From Anaeropeptidivorans aminofermentans (GTDB lineage: Bacteria > Bacillota > Clostridia > Lachnospirales > UBA5962): a stretch of DNA of 64,000 bases. Under the pieces are notes generated by a model. The model ran no database searches, had not been told where the DNA came from, and was given only the letters and a program-made list of their open reading frames with translations. The stretch lies in contig NZ_OW711693.1 of assembly GCF_940670685.1 (NCBI RefSeq), positions 186,001 through 250,000 on the forward strand, in the 5' to 3' direction. Below, piece after piece: positions 54,943 to 62,592 of the stretch; position 1 is the first letter of the stretch, and each line of letters opens with the position of its first letter. The position numbers were made by a program, and so were the translations under genes.

Positions 54943-56202
54943 ATGGAAAGAGACAGTATTTACAAAGAGATAGGAAAGCGATTGGACGGTCTTTATATTT
55001 ATAATAATATAAAGGAAAATGAGATTATAAAGGCTCTCTATGCCCTTTGTGAAGAAGGAGGGAAAAACCAAAGGAGCTTCGTTCAAAAGCTTATTTTCGA
55101 AGCGGAAAAGGAAGGCCTTAGCGGCAATATATATAAAGACCTTATCATAAAAATATTTTTGCAGGACGAAAATTATTTCACTTTGGCCTTGGAAAGAAAA
55201 GAAAACATAGGAAACAAAAGCATATTACAGTTTGCCCATAAAGATATGGAGGCAATTTATTATATTTTGAGTATCCCGCCCGAATTTTTTCTGGGCTCCG
55301 ACGGAGAATATATAAAAGACTATAAAAGCCTTGAAGAAAGCAATTTGAATTTTTTAGAAGGCATCAATGCCCAAAGCTTTGATGAATTTTTTGAAAGCAC
55401 CGCTGATTATTATATGGAAAAGGGCTGCGGGGACCTGGCGGTTTATCCTGCCTTTCGGTATAATAGCGCTGCCAAGAATCTTGAGCCTGTGGAAAACTTT
55501 GATAAGGTATATTTTGATGAAATTATCGGCTGCGAGTATCAGAAAAAACAGCTTAAAAGCAATACCGAGGCCTTTTTGGAGGGCTTTCGGGCAAATAATG
55601 TTCTTTTGGCCGGGTCAAGGGGAACAGGAAAGTCCTCCTGTATCAAGGCTCTTTCAACGGAATACTATGCTAGGGGCCTTAGAATTATTGAAATAAAAAA
55701 GGAACAAATAATGGAGCTTTCCCGTATACTTAAATTGATTGAGAAAAGAGGGAAATATTTTATCATTTTTGTTGATGATTTATCCTTTGAGGATTTTGAA
55801 ATAGAATATAAGCATATGAAATCCCTTCTTGAAGGAAGCACCCAAGCGCGGCCTAAAAATGTGCTTTTTTATGCCACCAGCAACCGCCGTCACATTATTC
55901 AGGAGAAATGGAAGGATAAAATAACCGACCCTAATGATGAAGAGGTCCATACTTCCGATATGATGAATGAAAAGCTCTCCTTATCCGATCGGTTCGGCTT
56001 AACCCTCACTTTCGGCAGGCCGTCTCCCGACGAATTCGTAAATATCGTTGAAGGCATTGCAAGGCTTGAAGGAATGGATATTTCCAAGGAGGAGCTTTCA
56101 AAAAGAGCCTTTCAATGGGAGCTTACCCATAAAGGTCTTTCAGGAAGAACCGCAAGGCAGTTTATAGATAATTTATTATGGGAAAAGAACGCTAATCAAT
56201 AA
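54943..56202 (+). CDS. AAA+ ATPase, DUF815 type
   Basis: A 419-residue protein with a helical N-terminal part (1-195) and a DUF815 P-loop ATPase domain. Walker A GSRGTGKSS is at about 224-232, Walker B is FIIFVDDLSFE, and sensor-like ATSNRRH and DRFGLTLTF follow. The family is common in Firmicutes and proteobacteria but has no settled function. RBS AGGAGGAGCC precedes the ATG. Close spacing suggests co-transcription with the decarboxylase. Confidence 0.87.
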   Translation: MERDSIYKEIGKRLDGLYIYNNIKENEIIKALYALCEEGGKNQRSFVQKLIFEAEKEGLSGNIYKDLIIKIFLQDENYFTLALERKENIGNKSILQFAHKDMEAIYYILSIPPEFFLGSDGEYIKDYKSLEESNLNFLEGINAQSFDEFFESTADYYMEKGCGDLAVYPAFRYNSAAKNLEPVENFDKVYFDEIIGCEYQKKQLKSNTEAFLEGFRANNVLLAGSRGTGKSSCIKALSTEYYARGLRIIEIKKEQIMELSRILKLIEKRGKYFIIFVDDLSFEDFEIEYKHMKSLLEGSTQARPKNVLFYATSNRRHIIQEKWKDKITDPNDEEVHTSDMMNEKLSLSDRFGLTLTFGRPSPDEFVNIVEGIARLEGMDISKEELSKRAFQWELTHKGLSGRTARQFIDNLLWEKNANQ

Positions 56203-56385
56203 GGCCATGGGTTTTAATGCATTTCATTGTAAAAATTTAATTTTTATTAAAAATAATTTTTTATTATGAGGCATTCATGCTTTGACTATTTCATTATAGC
56301 GGTAAGCAAAAATAAAACTTTTACGTATATATTTATGTACCCCGATTGATAATATAACGAAGCCATTACTTATAAATGAAGGAGT

Positions 56386-56647
56386 ATAGTAAATTTAAAA
56401 TGAAACCGTAACAAAACCGTATATTCACGCAGATTTATAGTAAAATAGTATAATTACAGTAACAAAAATCGTATATTTTGAATGGCTTAATATAAATGTT
56501 TCTATTATATTAAGCCGGTTATGAAAAATAGTTTTTTGTTGCTGCCTTAAAGCTATTTTACTATAAAACATACTCTTTCCGAAGGAAAGCCGTACTTTTG
56601 TGTCTGCGGTGAATTAGTTTTGGTATTTCTTTATGAGAATTTGCTAT
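56386..56647. mobile_element. Family A element with a B element nested inside
   Basis: The A copy (reverse orientation) starts ATAGTAAATTT, runs to CACGCAGATTTA, is interrupted by a B element, and resumes as TAAAACATACTCTTTCCG up to TTTGCTAT. Removing B and one TA gives AGATTTAAAACATAC, matching AGATTCAAAAATGTAC of intact A copies. Confidence 0.9.
56437..56564. mobile_element. Family B element, short form, nested in A
   Basis: ATAGTAAAATAG ... CTATTTTACTAT with TA on both sides. Its inner palindrome GAATGGCTTAATATAA ... TTATATTAAGCC is characteristic of B. It lacks the extra module of about 100 bp in the long form. Confidence 0.9.
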
Positions 56648-56677
56648 AAAAATTCTTTAATTTCATCAAGGTTATAA

Positions 56678-56734
56678 AAGGCGTATCCGGAAAGTCAAGA
56701 TGCAATCGATTTGACTATTTTCAGGCACTGCCTA
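56678..56734. repeat. Family E element, minimal form
   Basis: AAGGCGTATCCGGAAAG and TTTTCAGGCACTGCCTAT enclose only about 20 bases (with CAATCGATTTG), an extreme internal deletion of E. Confidence 0.65.
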
Positions 56735-56799
56735 TGGGCTTAAAATATTTAAGCCTTTATGTCTTATACCGGAACTTTGAATTCCGGGGAGGTGTTTAT

Positions 56800-57174
56800 A
56801 TGTTTTTAGGAATAATGCCCTTTTCCGACTTTATATTTGCTGCAATAATAGCCTTTTTTCTTACATGGGCATATGTAAGCATATCCGGCTTTATGGAAAA
56901 GCTTAAGGAAAGAGGAATTGAGGACCAGTATCCCATCAATGAGCTTGAGCAGATTTTAAACAGGTGCTACGCTCTTTTTCCTCTGGAGCAGATAAGCTTC
57001 GACGGCTCTATGTTCAGAAGGGGAATGTATATACGTATTCGAACCATTCAGAATAAAACCTTTGAAGGAAGGTTTCTCGGCACAAATAATGATAATATGA
57101 TTTGTCTTATGACGAAAAAGTTTATCATAGCTCATGCGATTCAAAACATCGAAGAAATGGAAAAAATAGATTAA
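56800..57174 (+). CDS. Small membrane-anchored protein, unknown
   Basis: A 124-residue protein with one TM helix (about 10-28) and a cytoplasmic or external C-terminal domain of about 90 residues, mixed alpha then beta (ISFDGSMFRRGMYIRIRTIQ, FEGRFLGTNNDNMICLM). The basic beta part resembles small RNA- or ligand-binding barrels, but I cannot assign a family. ATG 56800 has GGGGAGGTG just upstream; the frame before it runs into an E repeat and is not coding. It is followed by its own terminator. Confidence 0.75.
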   Translation: MFLGIMPFSDFIFAAIIAFFLTWAYVSISGFMEKLKERGIEDQYPINELEQILNRCYALFPLEQISFDGSMFRRGMYIRIRTIQNKTFEGRFLGTNNDNMICLMTKKFIIAHAIQNIEEMEKID

Positions 57175-57175
57175 T

Positions 57176-57203
57176 AAAAGGGGTCTTTAAAGGCCCCTTT
57201 TAT
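57176..57203 (+). terminator. Terminator after the small membrane protein gene
   Basis: AAAAGGGG(T)C pairs with GGCCCCTTTT with a short loop and T/A-rich tail. Confidence 0.85.
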
Positions 57204-57248
57204 ATTTGTCTCTTTAGAGTAAAAAACCACTGGCTTTGCTAGTGGAAT

Positions 57249-57385
57249 ATAGTAAATTTATCATGAAGAAGTAGCAAAAGCCCATTCCCGGTAGGCTCAA
57301 AAACACAGATTTCCTTCGGAAGCGGCACATTTTTGAGCCTTTGTAAATATATGGTTTTGCTACTATTTAACTTTAAATTTACTAT
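57249..57385. repeat. Family A element, complete
   Basis: 137 bp, ATAGTAAATTTATC ... AACTTTAAATTTACTAT, TA on both sides, with the TTTCCTTCGGAA core. Nearly identical to the copy at 30974. Confidence 0.9.
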
Positions 57386-57582
57386 AAAACACTTCTAGCG
57401 CAAAGCAACCAGCGAAGGGAACAGATAAATTATTAAATCAAAGCTTTAATTTAAGAGAAATTACTGCTTTAGCAGCTGCAGGACCAATAATGCAATTTTA
57501 AAATATTCTGTGCGTCTTTGGATGCATCCAGTAATAAATCCTTCTAGGACTAGTGCAAACCACGCATTTAACGCGTGGTTTT
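57386..57582 (+). other. Region ending in an orphan terminator
   Basis: AAACCACGC / GCGTGGTTT with a seven-base loop and TTTT at 57557-57582 is a good terminator without a protein gene before it. The 170 bases upstream hold no frame or repeat I can name. A short transcript ending here is possible. Confidence 0.45.
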
Positions 57583-57774
57583 GATTTCTAAAATATACTA
57601 TTATTAAAGATTAAAAAAATTTTTAAATTGAAAAGTTTAAAAGCTTACTTGGTATATTTTATATTTCGCTTTATTTCAAATAAGATGATTTAAAGGCGAA
57701 AAAATGAACATAATAATATTAATCTTATTTTTATGCTTAACTGGCTTTTGAGCTTGTTAAGTTAGAGCTTACTT

Positions 57775-58079
57775 TAGGGCATGTTTGTAAAATCAAAACT
57801 CTAGTTTATTTTGCCTAAAAGATATGACTTCTTCGTTGAAAATCCTCAAGATATGCCGTATAGGTTTACCCATGGGTAAACCTGAAGCTGCACTTTTAGC
57901 ATTATGCTAAAAGTGTATGGCATGCTATCTCTGCGGTTTTCTCCTCGAATTCACACTTTTTTGCAAATAATACTTTTTCAGCTTTACAGCTGAAAAATGT
58001 ATTTCTGCTGTAAAATAATAAATAAAATTTAGTTTATTTATTATTTTTGTCGGTTTCTCTATTTACAAACAATGCCTAG
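57775..58079. repeat. Family E element enlarged by small palindromes
   Basis: Ends are TAGGGCATGTTTGTAAAATC and ATTTACAAACAATGCCTAG. E-type sequence (TTGAAAATCCTCAAGAT, GCGGTTTTCTCCTCGAATTC) is interrupted by four palindromes: AGGTTTACCCATGGGTAAACC, CACTTTTAGCATTATGC and its complement arm, TTTTTCAGC ... GCTGAAAAA, and AATAATAAAT ... TTTATTATT. Total 305 bp against 162 bp for the complete copy. Confidence 0.75.
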
Positions 58080-58099
58080 TTGAAAAAGGCTTATAAAGC

Positions 58100-58160
58100 A
58101 AAACAAGATTAAGCAGCAATAAAATCTGTTTTTCATGAATGGCTTAATTTAAGCCATGCT
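58100..58160. repeat. Family B fragment upstream of murA
   Basis: AAGCAGCAATAAAATCTG, TTTTTCATGAATGGCTTAA and TTAAGCCA match the left arm of B; the ends are missing. Confidence 0.5.
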
Positions 58161-58212
58161 TATATCCTTTTCAAATTCTCTGATTATAATATTATTATGT
58201 GGATGTGGTATT

Positions 58213-59505
58213 TTGGAAAAGTTTATTGTTGAGCAGTCGCCTCCTTTAAAGGGAAGAGTTAAGATAGGCGGCTCTAAAAATGCTGTGCTTCCTATCATGG
58301 CGGCCTCTTTACTTACAGAGGGCGGCTGCACCATAAAAGATGTTCCGCCTTTAAAAGATGTATATACAATGAAAGATATTTTGACGGATTTAGGCGCCGT
58401 CGTTATTTGGAATGAAAAAGAAGGCTCTGTGCATATTCAGGCCCAGAGTATTGCTAAAAAAGAGGCGTCTTATGAGCTGGTTTCAAAGATAAGAGCATCT
58501 TTTTTAATCATGGGGCCGATGCTTGCAAGATGGGGAGAAGCTAAGGTTCCTCTTCCCGGGGGCTGTTTGATTGGGGCAAGGCCCGTAGACCTGCATTTAA
58601 AAGGCTTCAGTGCTCTTGGGGCAGAAATAGAAATAGCCCATGGTATGGTTACGGCAAAAAGCAAAGGTCTTAAAGGCAACAAAATATATCTCGATTTTCC
58701 AAGTGTAGGGGCCACTGAAAACATAATGATGGCAGCGGTTCTTGCAGAAGGACAGACTGTAATAGAAAATGCCGCCACAGAGCCGGAAATAGTGGATTTA
58801 TCCAATTTCTTAAATAATCTTGGGGCTCAGATAAGAGGCGCCGGAACAGATACCGTAAAAATAACCGGGGTGGACAAGCTTAAATCTACAGAATATACGG
58901 TTATTCCCGACAGAATAGAAGCAGGGACCTTTATGACCTGTGTTGCCGCCTGCGGAGGAGATATAGAGCTTGAAAATATACTTGCAGAGCATTTAAAGCC
59001 CATGATAGCAAAGCTTAAAGAGGCGGCAATAGAGATTACGGAAATGCAGAACGGCATAAGAATCATTGCCGACCCTACAAGGCCCATTAAAGGAATAGAC
59101 ATTAAAACAATGCCTTATCCCGGCTTTCCTACGGATATGCAGGCTCAGTTTATGGCAATGCTGACAGGCTGCCAAGGTTCTGCTGTAATAACAGAAACCG
59201 TATTTGAAAACAGATTTATGCACGTTCCCGAGCTTTTAAGAATGGGCGCCGATATCAAAATTGAATCCAGAACGGCATTTGTAGAAGGGGTAAAGAACCT
59301 TACGGGAGCAAATGTAAAGGCCACGGATTTAAGGGCAGGAGCGGCCCTTGTAACAGCGGCTCTGAAGGCTCAGGGCGTTACGGAAATAAGCAATATTTAT
59401 CATATAGACAGAGGCTATTGCGGTTTTGATGAAAAGCTCAGAAGCCTCGGAGCAAAGATAACGCGGCTTGTTATGGAAGACATAAAAGAAGAACAGAATG
59501 AATAG
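58213..59505 (+). CDS. murA: UDP-N-acetylglucosamine 1-carboxyvinyltransferase
   Basis: A 430-residue EPSP-synthase-fold enzyme that adds enolpyruvate to UDP-GlcNAc, the first committed step of peptidoglycan synthesis, in the cytoplasm. Lys22 and Asn23 in GGSKNAVLP and the active-site Cys118 in PLPGGCLIGARPVDLHL are present, so it is of the fosfomycin-sensitive Cys type. MAAVLAEG and YPGFPTDMQAQ are further family motifs. It starts with TTG 58213 (giving MEKFIVEQ), preceded by a weak GGATGTGG; the frame before that is repeat sequence. It is monocistronic. Confidence 0.92.
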   Translation: MEKFIVEQSPPLKGRVKIGGSKNAVLPIMAASLLTEGGCTIKDVPPLKDVYTMKDILTDLGAVVIWNEKEGSVHIQAQSIAKKEASYELVSKIRASFLIMGPMLARWGEAKVPLPGGCLIGARPVDLHLKGFSALGAEIEIAHGMVTAKSKGLKGNKIYLDFPSVGATENIMMAAVLAEGQTVIENAATEPEIVDLSNFLNNLGAQIRGAGTDTVKITGVDKLKSTEYTVIPDRIEAGTFMTCVAACGGDIELENILAEHLKPMIAKLKEAAIEITEMQNGIRIIADPTRPIKGIDIKTMPYPGFPTDMQAQFMAMLTGCQGSAVITETVFENRFMHVPELLRMGADIKIESRTAFVEGVKNLTGANVKATDLRAGAALVTAALKAQGVTEISNIYHIDRGYCGFDEKLRSLGAKITRLVMEDIKEEQNE

Positions 59506-59761
59506 TATTCAGAAGAGCATACTGCTGTATTTTTAACAATATATGGAACTTGTTTGGAATAGGAAGAAGACGAATATACTATGAACAAGATTAAGCGCTG
59601 CTTAATTTTGTTCATGCATATATTTCTTAGAAGCAATATAGGAGAAAAACTTGTGCTTATCTTTTCCTTTATTTTCAGAAATTCAATAGAAGATAGTGGA
59701 TTATTTTATATTGAATAACAGTATAAGCCCTCGCCGGGAGCAGGCCATCTCTTACAGGGAA

Positions 59762-59890
59762 ATAGTAAATTTAAAGTAAAACAGTAACAAAAGCCTATAT
59801 TTTAGGTAAGCTTAAAAATGTACGGCTTTCAAAGAAAATCCATACTTTTAAGTTTGCGGTGAATAGGTTTTGTTGATTTTTTATAAGAAA
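59762..59890. repeat. Family A element, right end lost
   Basis: ATAGTAAATTTAAAG at the left; the copy runs to TTTTTTATAAGAAA and is cut by the next A copy before its own TTTACTAT end. Confidence 0.75.
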
Positions 59891-59891
59891 T

Positions 59892-60256
59892 ATAGTAAAT
59901 TTATCATGAAGAAGTAGCAAAAGCCTATTCCCTTAAGGCTCAAAAACACGGATTTCCTTCGGAAACATAGTGAAATTGCTTTTATACCATAACAGATATA
60001 AGCCTTTTAATATATAAAATCAAATAAAGGCAATTTCACAAAGGCGCTTTATTATATTTCTTCTATAGTTAAATAGTTTAATTACAGTAATAAAAATCGT
60101 ATATTTTGAATGGCTTAATATAAGCGTTTCTATTATATTAAGCCGTTTATGAAAAATAGATTTTTGTTACTTCCTGAAGGATATTTTACTCTAAAGCGCA
60201 TTTTTGAACCTTTGTGAATATACGGCTTTGCTACTATTTAACTTTAAATTTACTAT
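59892..60256. mobile_element. Family A element with two further elements inside
   Basis: A sequence runs from 59892 to GGAAAC (59966) and resumes at GCGCATTTTTGAACC (about 60197) to TTTACTAT (60256). Between lie a palindrome (ATAGTGAAATTGC ... GGCAATTTCAC, 59967-60040) and a short B element (60065-60192). Confidence 0.8.
60065..60192. mobile_element. Family B element, short form, nested
   Basis: ATAGTTAAATAG ... TATTTTACTCT with the GAATGGCTTAATATAAGC ... TTATATTAAGCC palindrome; very close to the copy at 56437. Confidence 0.8.
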
Positions 60257-60296
60257 GAACTGTAATCTAGTATTTTTATGCCGAAATTTATTTAAA

Positions 60297-60421
60297 ACAG
60301 AAAAAGAGCAGCCTTTAGCTGCTCTTTTTCTCTAATAAAGAAAAGGTATTATGGGGTTTACAGTTAGGACTACATATTTGGGGGATGTATCTACTGTAAA
60401 GTGAAAATTGGGGGTTTTCAC
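60297..60421 (-). ncRNA. Candidate small RNA with two C-rich loops
   Basis: On the minus strand TGATATAAT (TATAAT at 60433-60428) is an extended -10; the -35 is poor. Transcription would start near 60421, exactly where a hairpin begins: stem GTGAAAA/TTTTCAC, loop CCCCCAA (60421-60401). A second hairpin (60397-60360, ACAGT/ACTGT outer stem, ACAT/ATGT inner stem) shows the same CCCCCAA loop. A strong terminator closes it (GAGCAGC/GCTGCTC plus TTTTT, to about 60297). No open frame with a ribosome site is present. Repeated C-rich loops are typical of Firmicutes small RNAs that bind Shine-Dalgarno sequences, so a trans-acting regulator is inferred. About 125 nt. Confidence 0.55.
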
Positions 60422-60693
60422 AATTGTATTATATCACCTTTATTAATTTAAGTGTGCATAAATAATATTTTTTATAAAAAAACTTTTTAGTATATATTAT
60501 ACAGTATACATATGTTATAAAAGAATAAAGGATAAAAAGAAACCGGCAGTTAGTTATACTTTTAGCAAATTATCCTTAATACAAGAATTTAAAAACACAT
60601 AAGAAAAACTTTTATAGGATAAAAATAAGATTTTGAAACAGAGAAATTAATTTTACTGTTTCAAACTAAATGCAAGCTTCTTTTTAATATTTT
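60422..60693. other. AT-rich spacer with palindromes
   Basis: Contains the small RNA promoter and, at about 60490-60515, AGTATATATTATACAGTATACATATG, a run of overlapping TATA-type palindromes. Nothing else is recognised. Confidence 0.4.
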
Positions 60694-61287
60694 CTAGCTT
60701 GTGTAATCCTCCAAAAGCCGCATAAGAGCTTCTTCTCCTGAAATGGAAATACCATCGAGAAGCTTTTGCCTTTCATCTTCCGGCAAAGCGCTTACGGGGG
60801 TATCGGTGATTTCTTTGATTTTTGCTCCGTCTATTGCTTCATTATAAAAAACCGCCACATATCCATCTTGAACCCCTACAATATAGTTCTGGGCGGAGCT
60901 TCCCTCCATCTGCCTTCTCATGATGACTTCTTCTTCCGTAAATTTAACGATTTCCCACTGGTCGAAGGTAATCTCCATTTCTTCTTTTGTTTTTCCAATC
61001 ATAAAATGGGGCGGATCCTCTTCAGACCTTTCAGTGTTTCTGTCGTCTTTGTAATAATATTCGTAAATCATTTTTGTATAAGGCTTTATTTTTACTATTT
61101 CTTCTTCTTTTATATTATTGGCTTCAATGTCTGTATCCTTTGGCGTTTCCGGCAAGAGGGCAGTATTTGCTAACTGTTCCGGCTTCTGGGAAGGATTGTT
61201 GAATATGCCATAGCTGAAATACGCCCCGACGCCAAGAACGACTGCTCCTAATAAAACTAATATAATTGCTGCTGCAAGCCTTTTCAT
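60694..61287 (-). CDS. Membrane-anchored protein with BofC-like C-terminal domain
   Basis: A 197-residue protein: one N-terminal TM helix (about 5-27), a variable Glu/Lys-rich linker, then a domain ending in YIVGVQDGYVAVFYNEA, the PVSALPEDERQKLLDGI segment and LMRLLEDYTS. That pattern (GYVAV ... PVSxLP ... L-EDY-S) is shared with the C-terminal domain of BofC, an intercompartmental sporulation checkpoint protein. In clostridia such proteins are widespread and poorly known. ATG 61287 has GGGAGG six bases upstream; the longer frame reads through an A element and is not real. Confidence 0.78.
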   Translation of the reverse strand: MKRLAAAIILVLLGAVVLGVGAYFSYGIFNNPSQKPEQLANTALLPETPKDTDIEANNIKEEEIVKIKPYTKMIYEYYYKDDRNTERSEEDPPHFMIGKTKEEMEITFDQWEIVKFTEEEVIMRRQMEGSSAQNYIVGVQDGYVAVFYNEAIDGAKIKEITDTPVSALPEDERQKLLDGISISGEEALMRLLEDYTS

Positions 61288-61345
61288 TATATATACCTCC
61301 CTGTAAAGGCAATTAAGAAACTCAATTAAAATAACACGAAAGGTT

Positions 61346-61482
61346 ATAGTAAATTTCTCATAAAGGAGTAACAAAAACCTATTCACTAAAGACACAAAAA
61401 CACGGATTTTCTTCGAAAATAATACATTTTTGAATCGTCGCAGATATACGGTTTTGTTTTTATTCAAATTTAAATTTACTAT
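61346..61482. repeat. Family A element, complete
   Basis: 137 bp, ATAGTAAATTTCTC ... AAATTTAAATTTACTAT, flanked by TA. The core is diverged (TTTTCTTCGAAAAT). Confidence 0.85.
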
Positions 61483-61539
61483 ATGTATTATTTTTGCCAA
61501 ATTTTGAGAGTTTATACAATTATGCCGGTTGCCCTATGC

Positions 61540-61670
61540 AGCAATTTCTTATGAAGAAGTAACATAGCTTATCCGCTGCAGGCTTAAAAATACAGGTTTT
61601 CGTCGGGAAAGGTATACTTTGAGTCTATGCGAATGTACGATTTTGTTGCTGTTCACAGTAAATTTACTAT
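61540..61670. repeat. Family A element, degenerate
   Basis: GCAATTTCTTATGAAGAAG, AGGTTTTCGTCGGGAAAGG and GTAAATTTACTAT align with A; the left end is eroded. Confidence 0.65.
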
Positions 61671-61714
61671 AGCAAAGTATGGATAAAGCACAGAAAATAA
61701 GCCAATATAAAACA

Positions 61715-61743
61715 AAGGGAAATCTGTAATCAGATTTCCCTTA
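61715..61743 (-). terminator. Terminator of ddl-murI
   Basis: AAGGGAAATCTG / CAGATTTCCCTT with a four-base loop, followed on the minus strand by TGTTTTAT. Confidence 0.85.
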
Positions 61744-61773
61744 TCTATCTAAGTTAAATTTAAATAAAACCCT

Positions 61774-62577
61774 TTACAGGCATTCGATGTCTGCTTTATT
61801 TGCTTCATATTCCCTGCCAAGGGCAATTTTGCATATTTCTTTAAATTTAGGTGTCTGGTCGCTTAAATAAAAATCAGGCTCTTTGATTTCTTCATTGGGA
61901 TTAAGCATATCCTTTGAAGTTAAATATTCTTTTAATTTAAGAGCCGTAGCATAAGCAGGGTTTATTATTTTTATATTGTCTCCTGCCGCCCTTTTTATGC
62001 AATTATATAAAAGGGGATAGTGGGTACAGCCTAGAACAATGGAATCAATACCCTTTTCAATCATAGGATCGAGATATTCCTTAGCCGTAAGATAGGCTAT
62101 TTCGCAGTCCGTCCAGCCTTCTTCCGCTAAAGGAACAAAAAGGCCGCAGGCTACGCCATGTACCTTAATGCCCGGCATAAGTTCCGTAAGCTTTTTTTCA
62201 TAGGCATGGCTTTCGATGGTTGCCTGGGTTCCTGTGATGCCTACGATTTTATTTTTTGTTTCTTTGGCGCAGCTTTCTGCTCCGGGGGTGATTACCTCTA
62301 TAAATTTTATGTCAAATTCTTTCTGAAGGTCGTCGTAGCTGTTACTGCTTATGGTGTTGCAGGCAATTACAATAGCTTTTACGTCGAAGCTCATTAAAAA
62401 TTTTACAATCTGCTTACTGAAACGGGTTACTGCTTCTTTACTTTTTGTTCCATAAGGCAGCCTTGCCGTATCGCCGAAATAAACAATTTTTTCATTTGGA
62501 AGTGCTTTAATTATTTCAGCGGCTACCGTAAGGCCTCCCACGCCGGAATCGAAAACCCCGATTGGTCTTGTGTCCAT
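61774..62577 (-). CDS. murI: Glutamate racemase
   Basis: A 267-residue cofactor-free racemase that makes D-glutamate for peptidoglycan. VFDSGVGGLTV at the start, the two catalytic cysteines in IACNTISS and LGCTHYPLL, and YFGDTARLPYG are all present. Length is normal. ATG follows AAAGGGGAGTAAAC. It is the second gene after ddl, 15 bases apart, so both wall-precursor genes are co-expressed. Cytoplasmic. Confidence 0.95.
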   Translation of the reverse strand: MDTRPIGVFDSGVGGLTVAAEIIKALPNEKIVYFGDTARLPYGTKSKEAVTRFSKQIVKFLMSFDVKAIVIACNTISSNSYDDLQKEFDIKFIEVITPGAESCAKETKNKIVGITGTQATIESHAYEKKLTELMPGIKVHGVACGLFVPLAEEGWTDCEIAYLTAKEYLDPMIEKGIDSIVLGCTHYPLLYNCIKRAAGDNIKIINPAYATALKLKEYLTSKDMLNPNEEIKEPDFYLSDQTPKFKEICKIALGREYEANKADIECL

Positions 62578-62592
62578 GTTTACTCCCCTTTG

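Noticed and set aside
56386-60256. CRISPR array
   Set aside because: The repeats are long, palindromic, irregularly spaced and in both orientations; no cas genes.
61288-61500. N-terminal extension of 71 residues for the BofC-like gene
   Set aside because: The extension reads through an A element; the real ATG at 61287 has a strong GGGAGG and begins a normal TM anchor.
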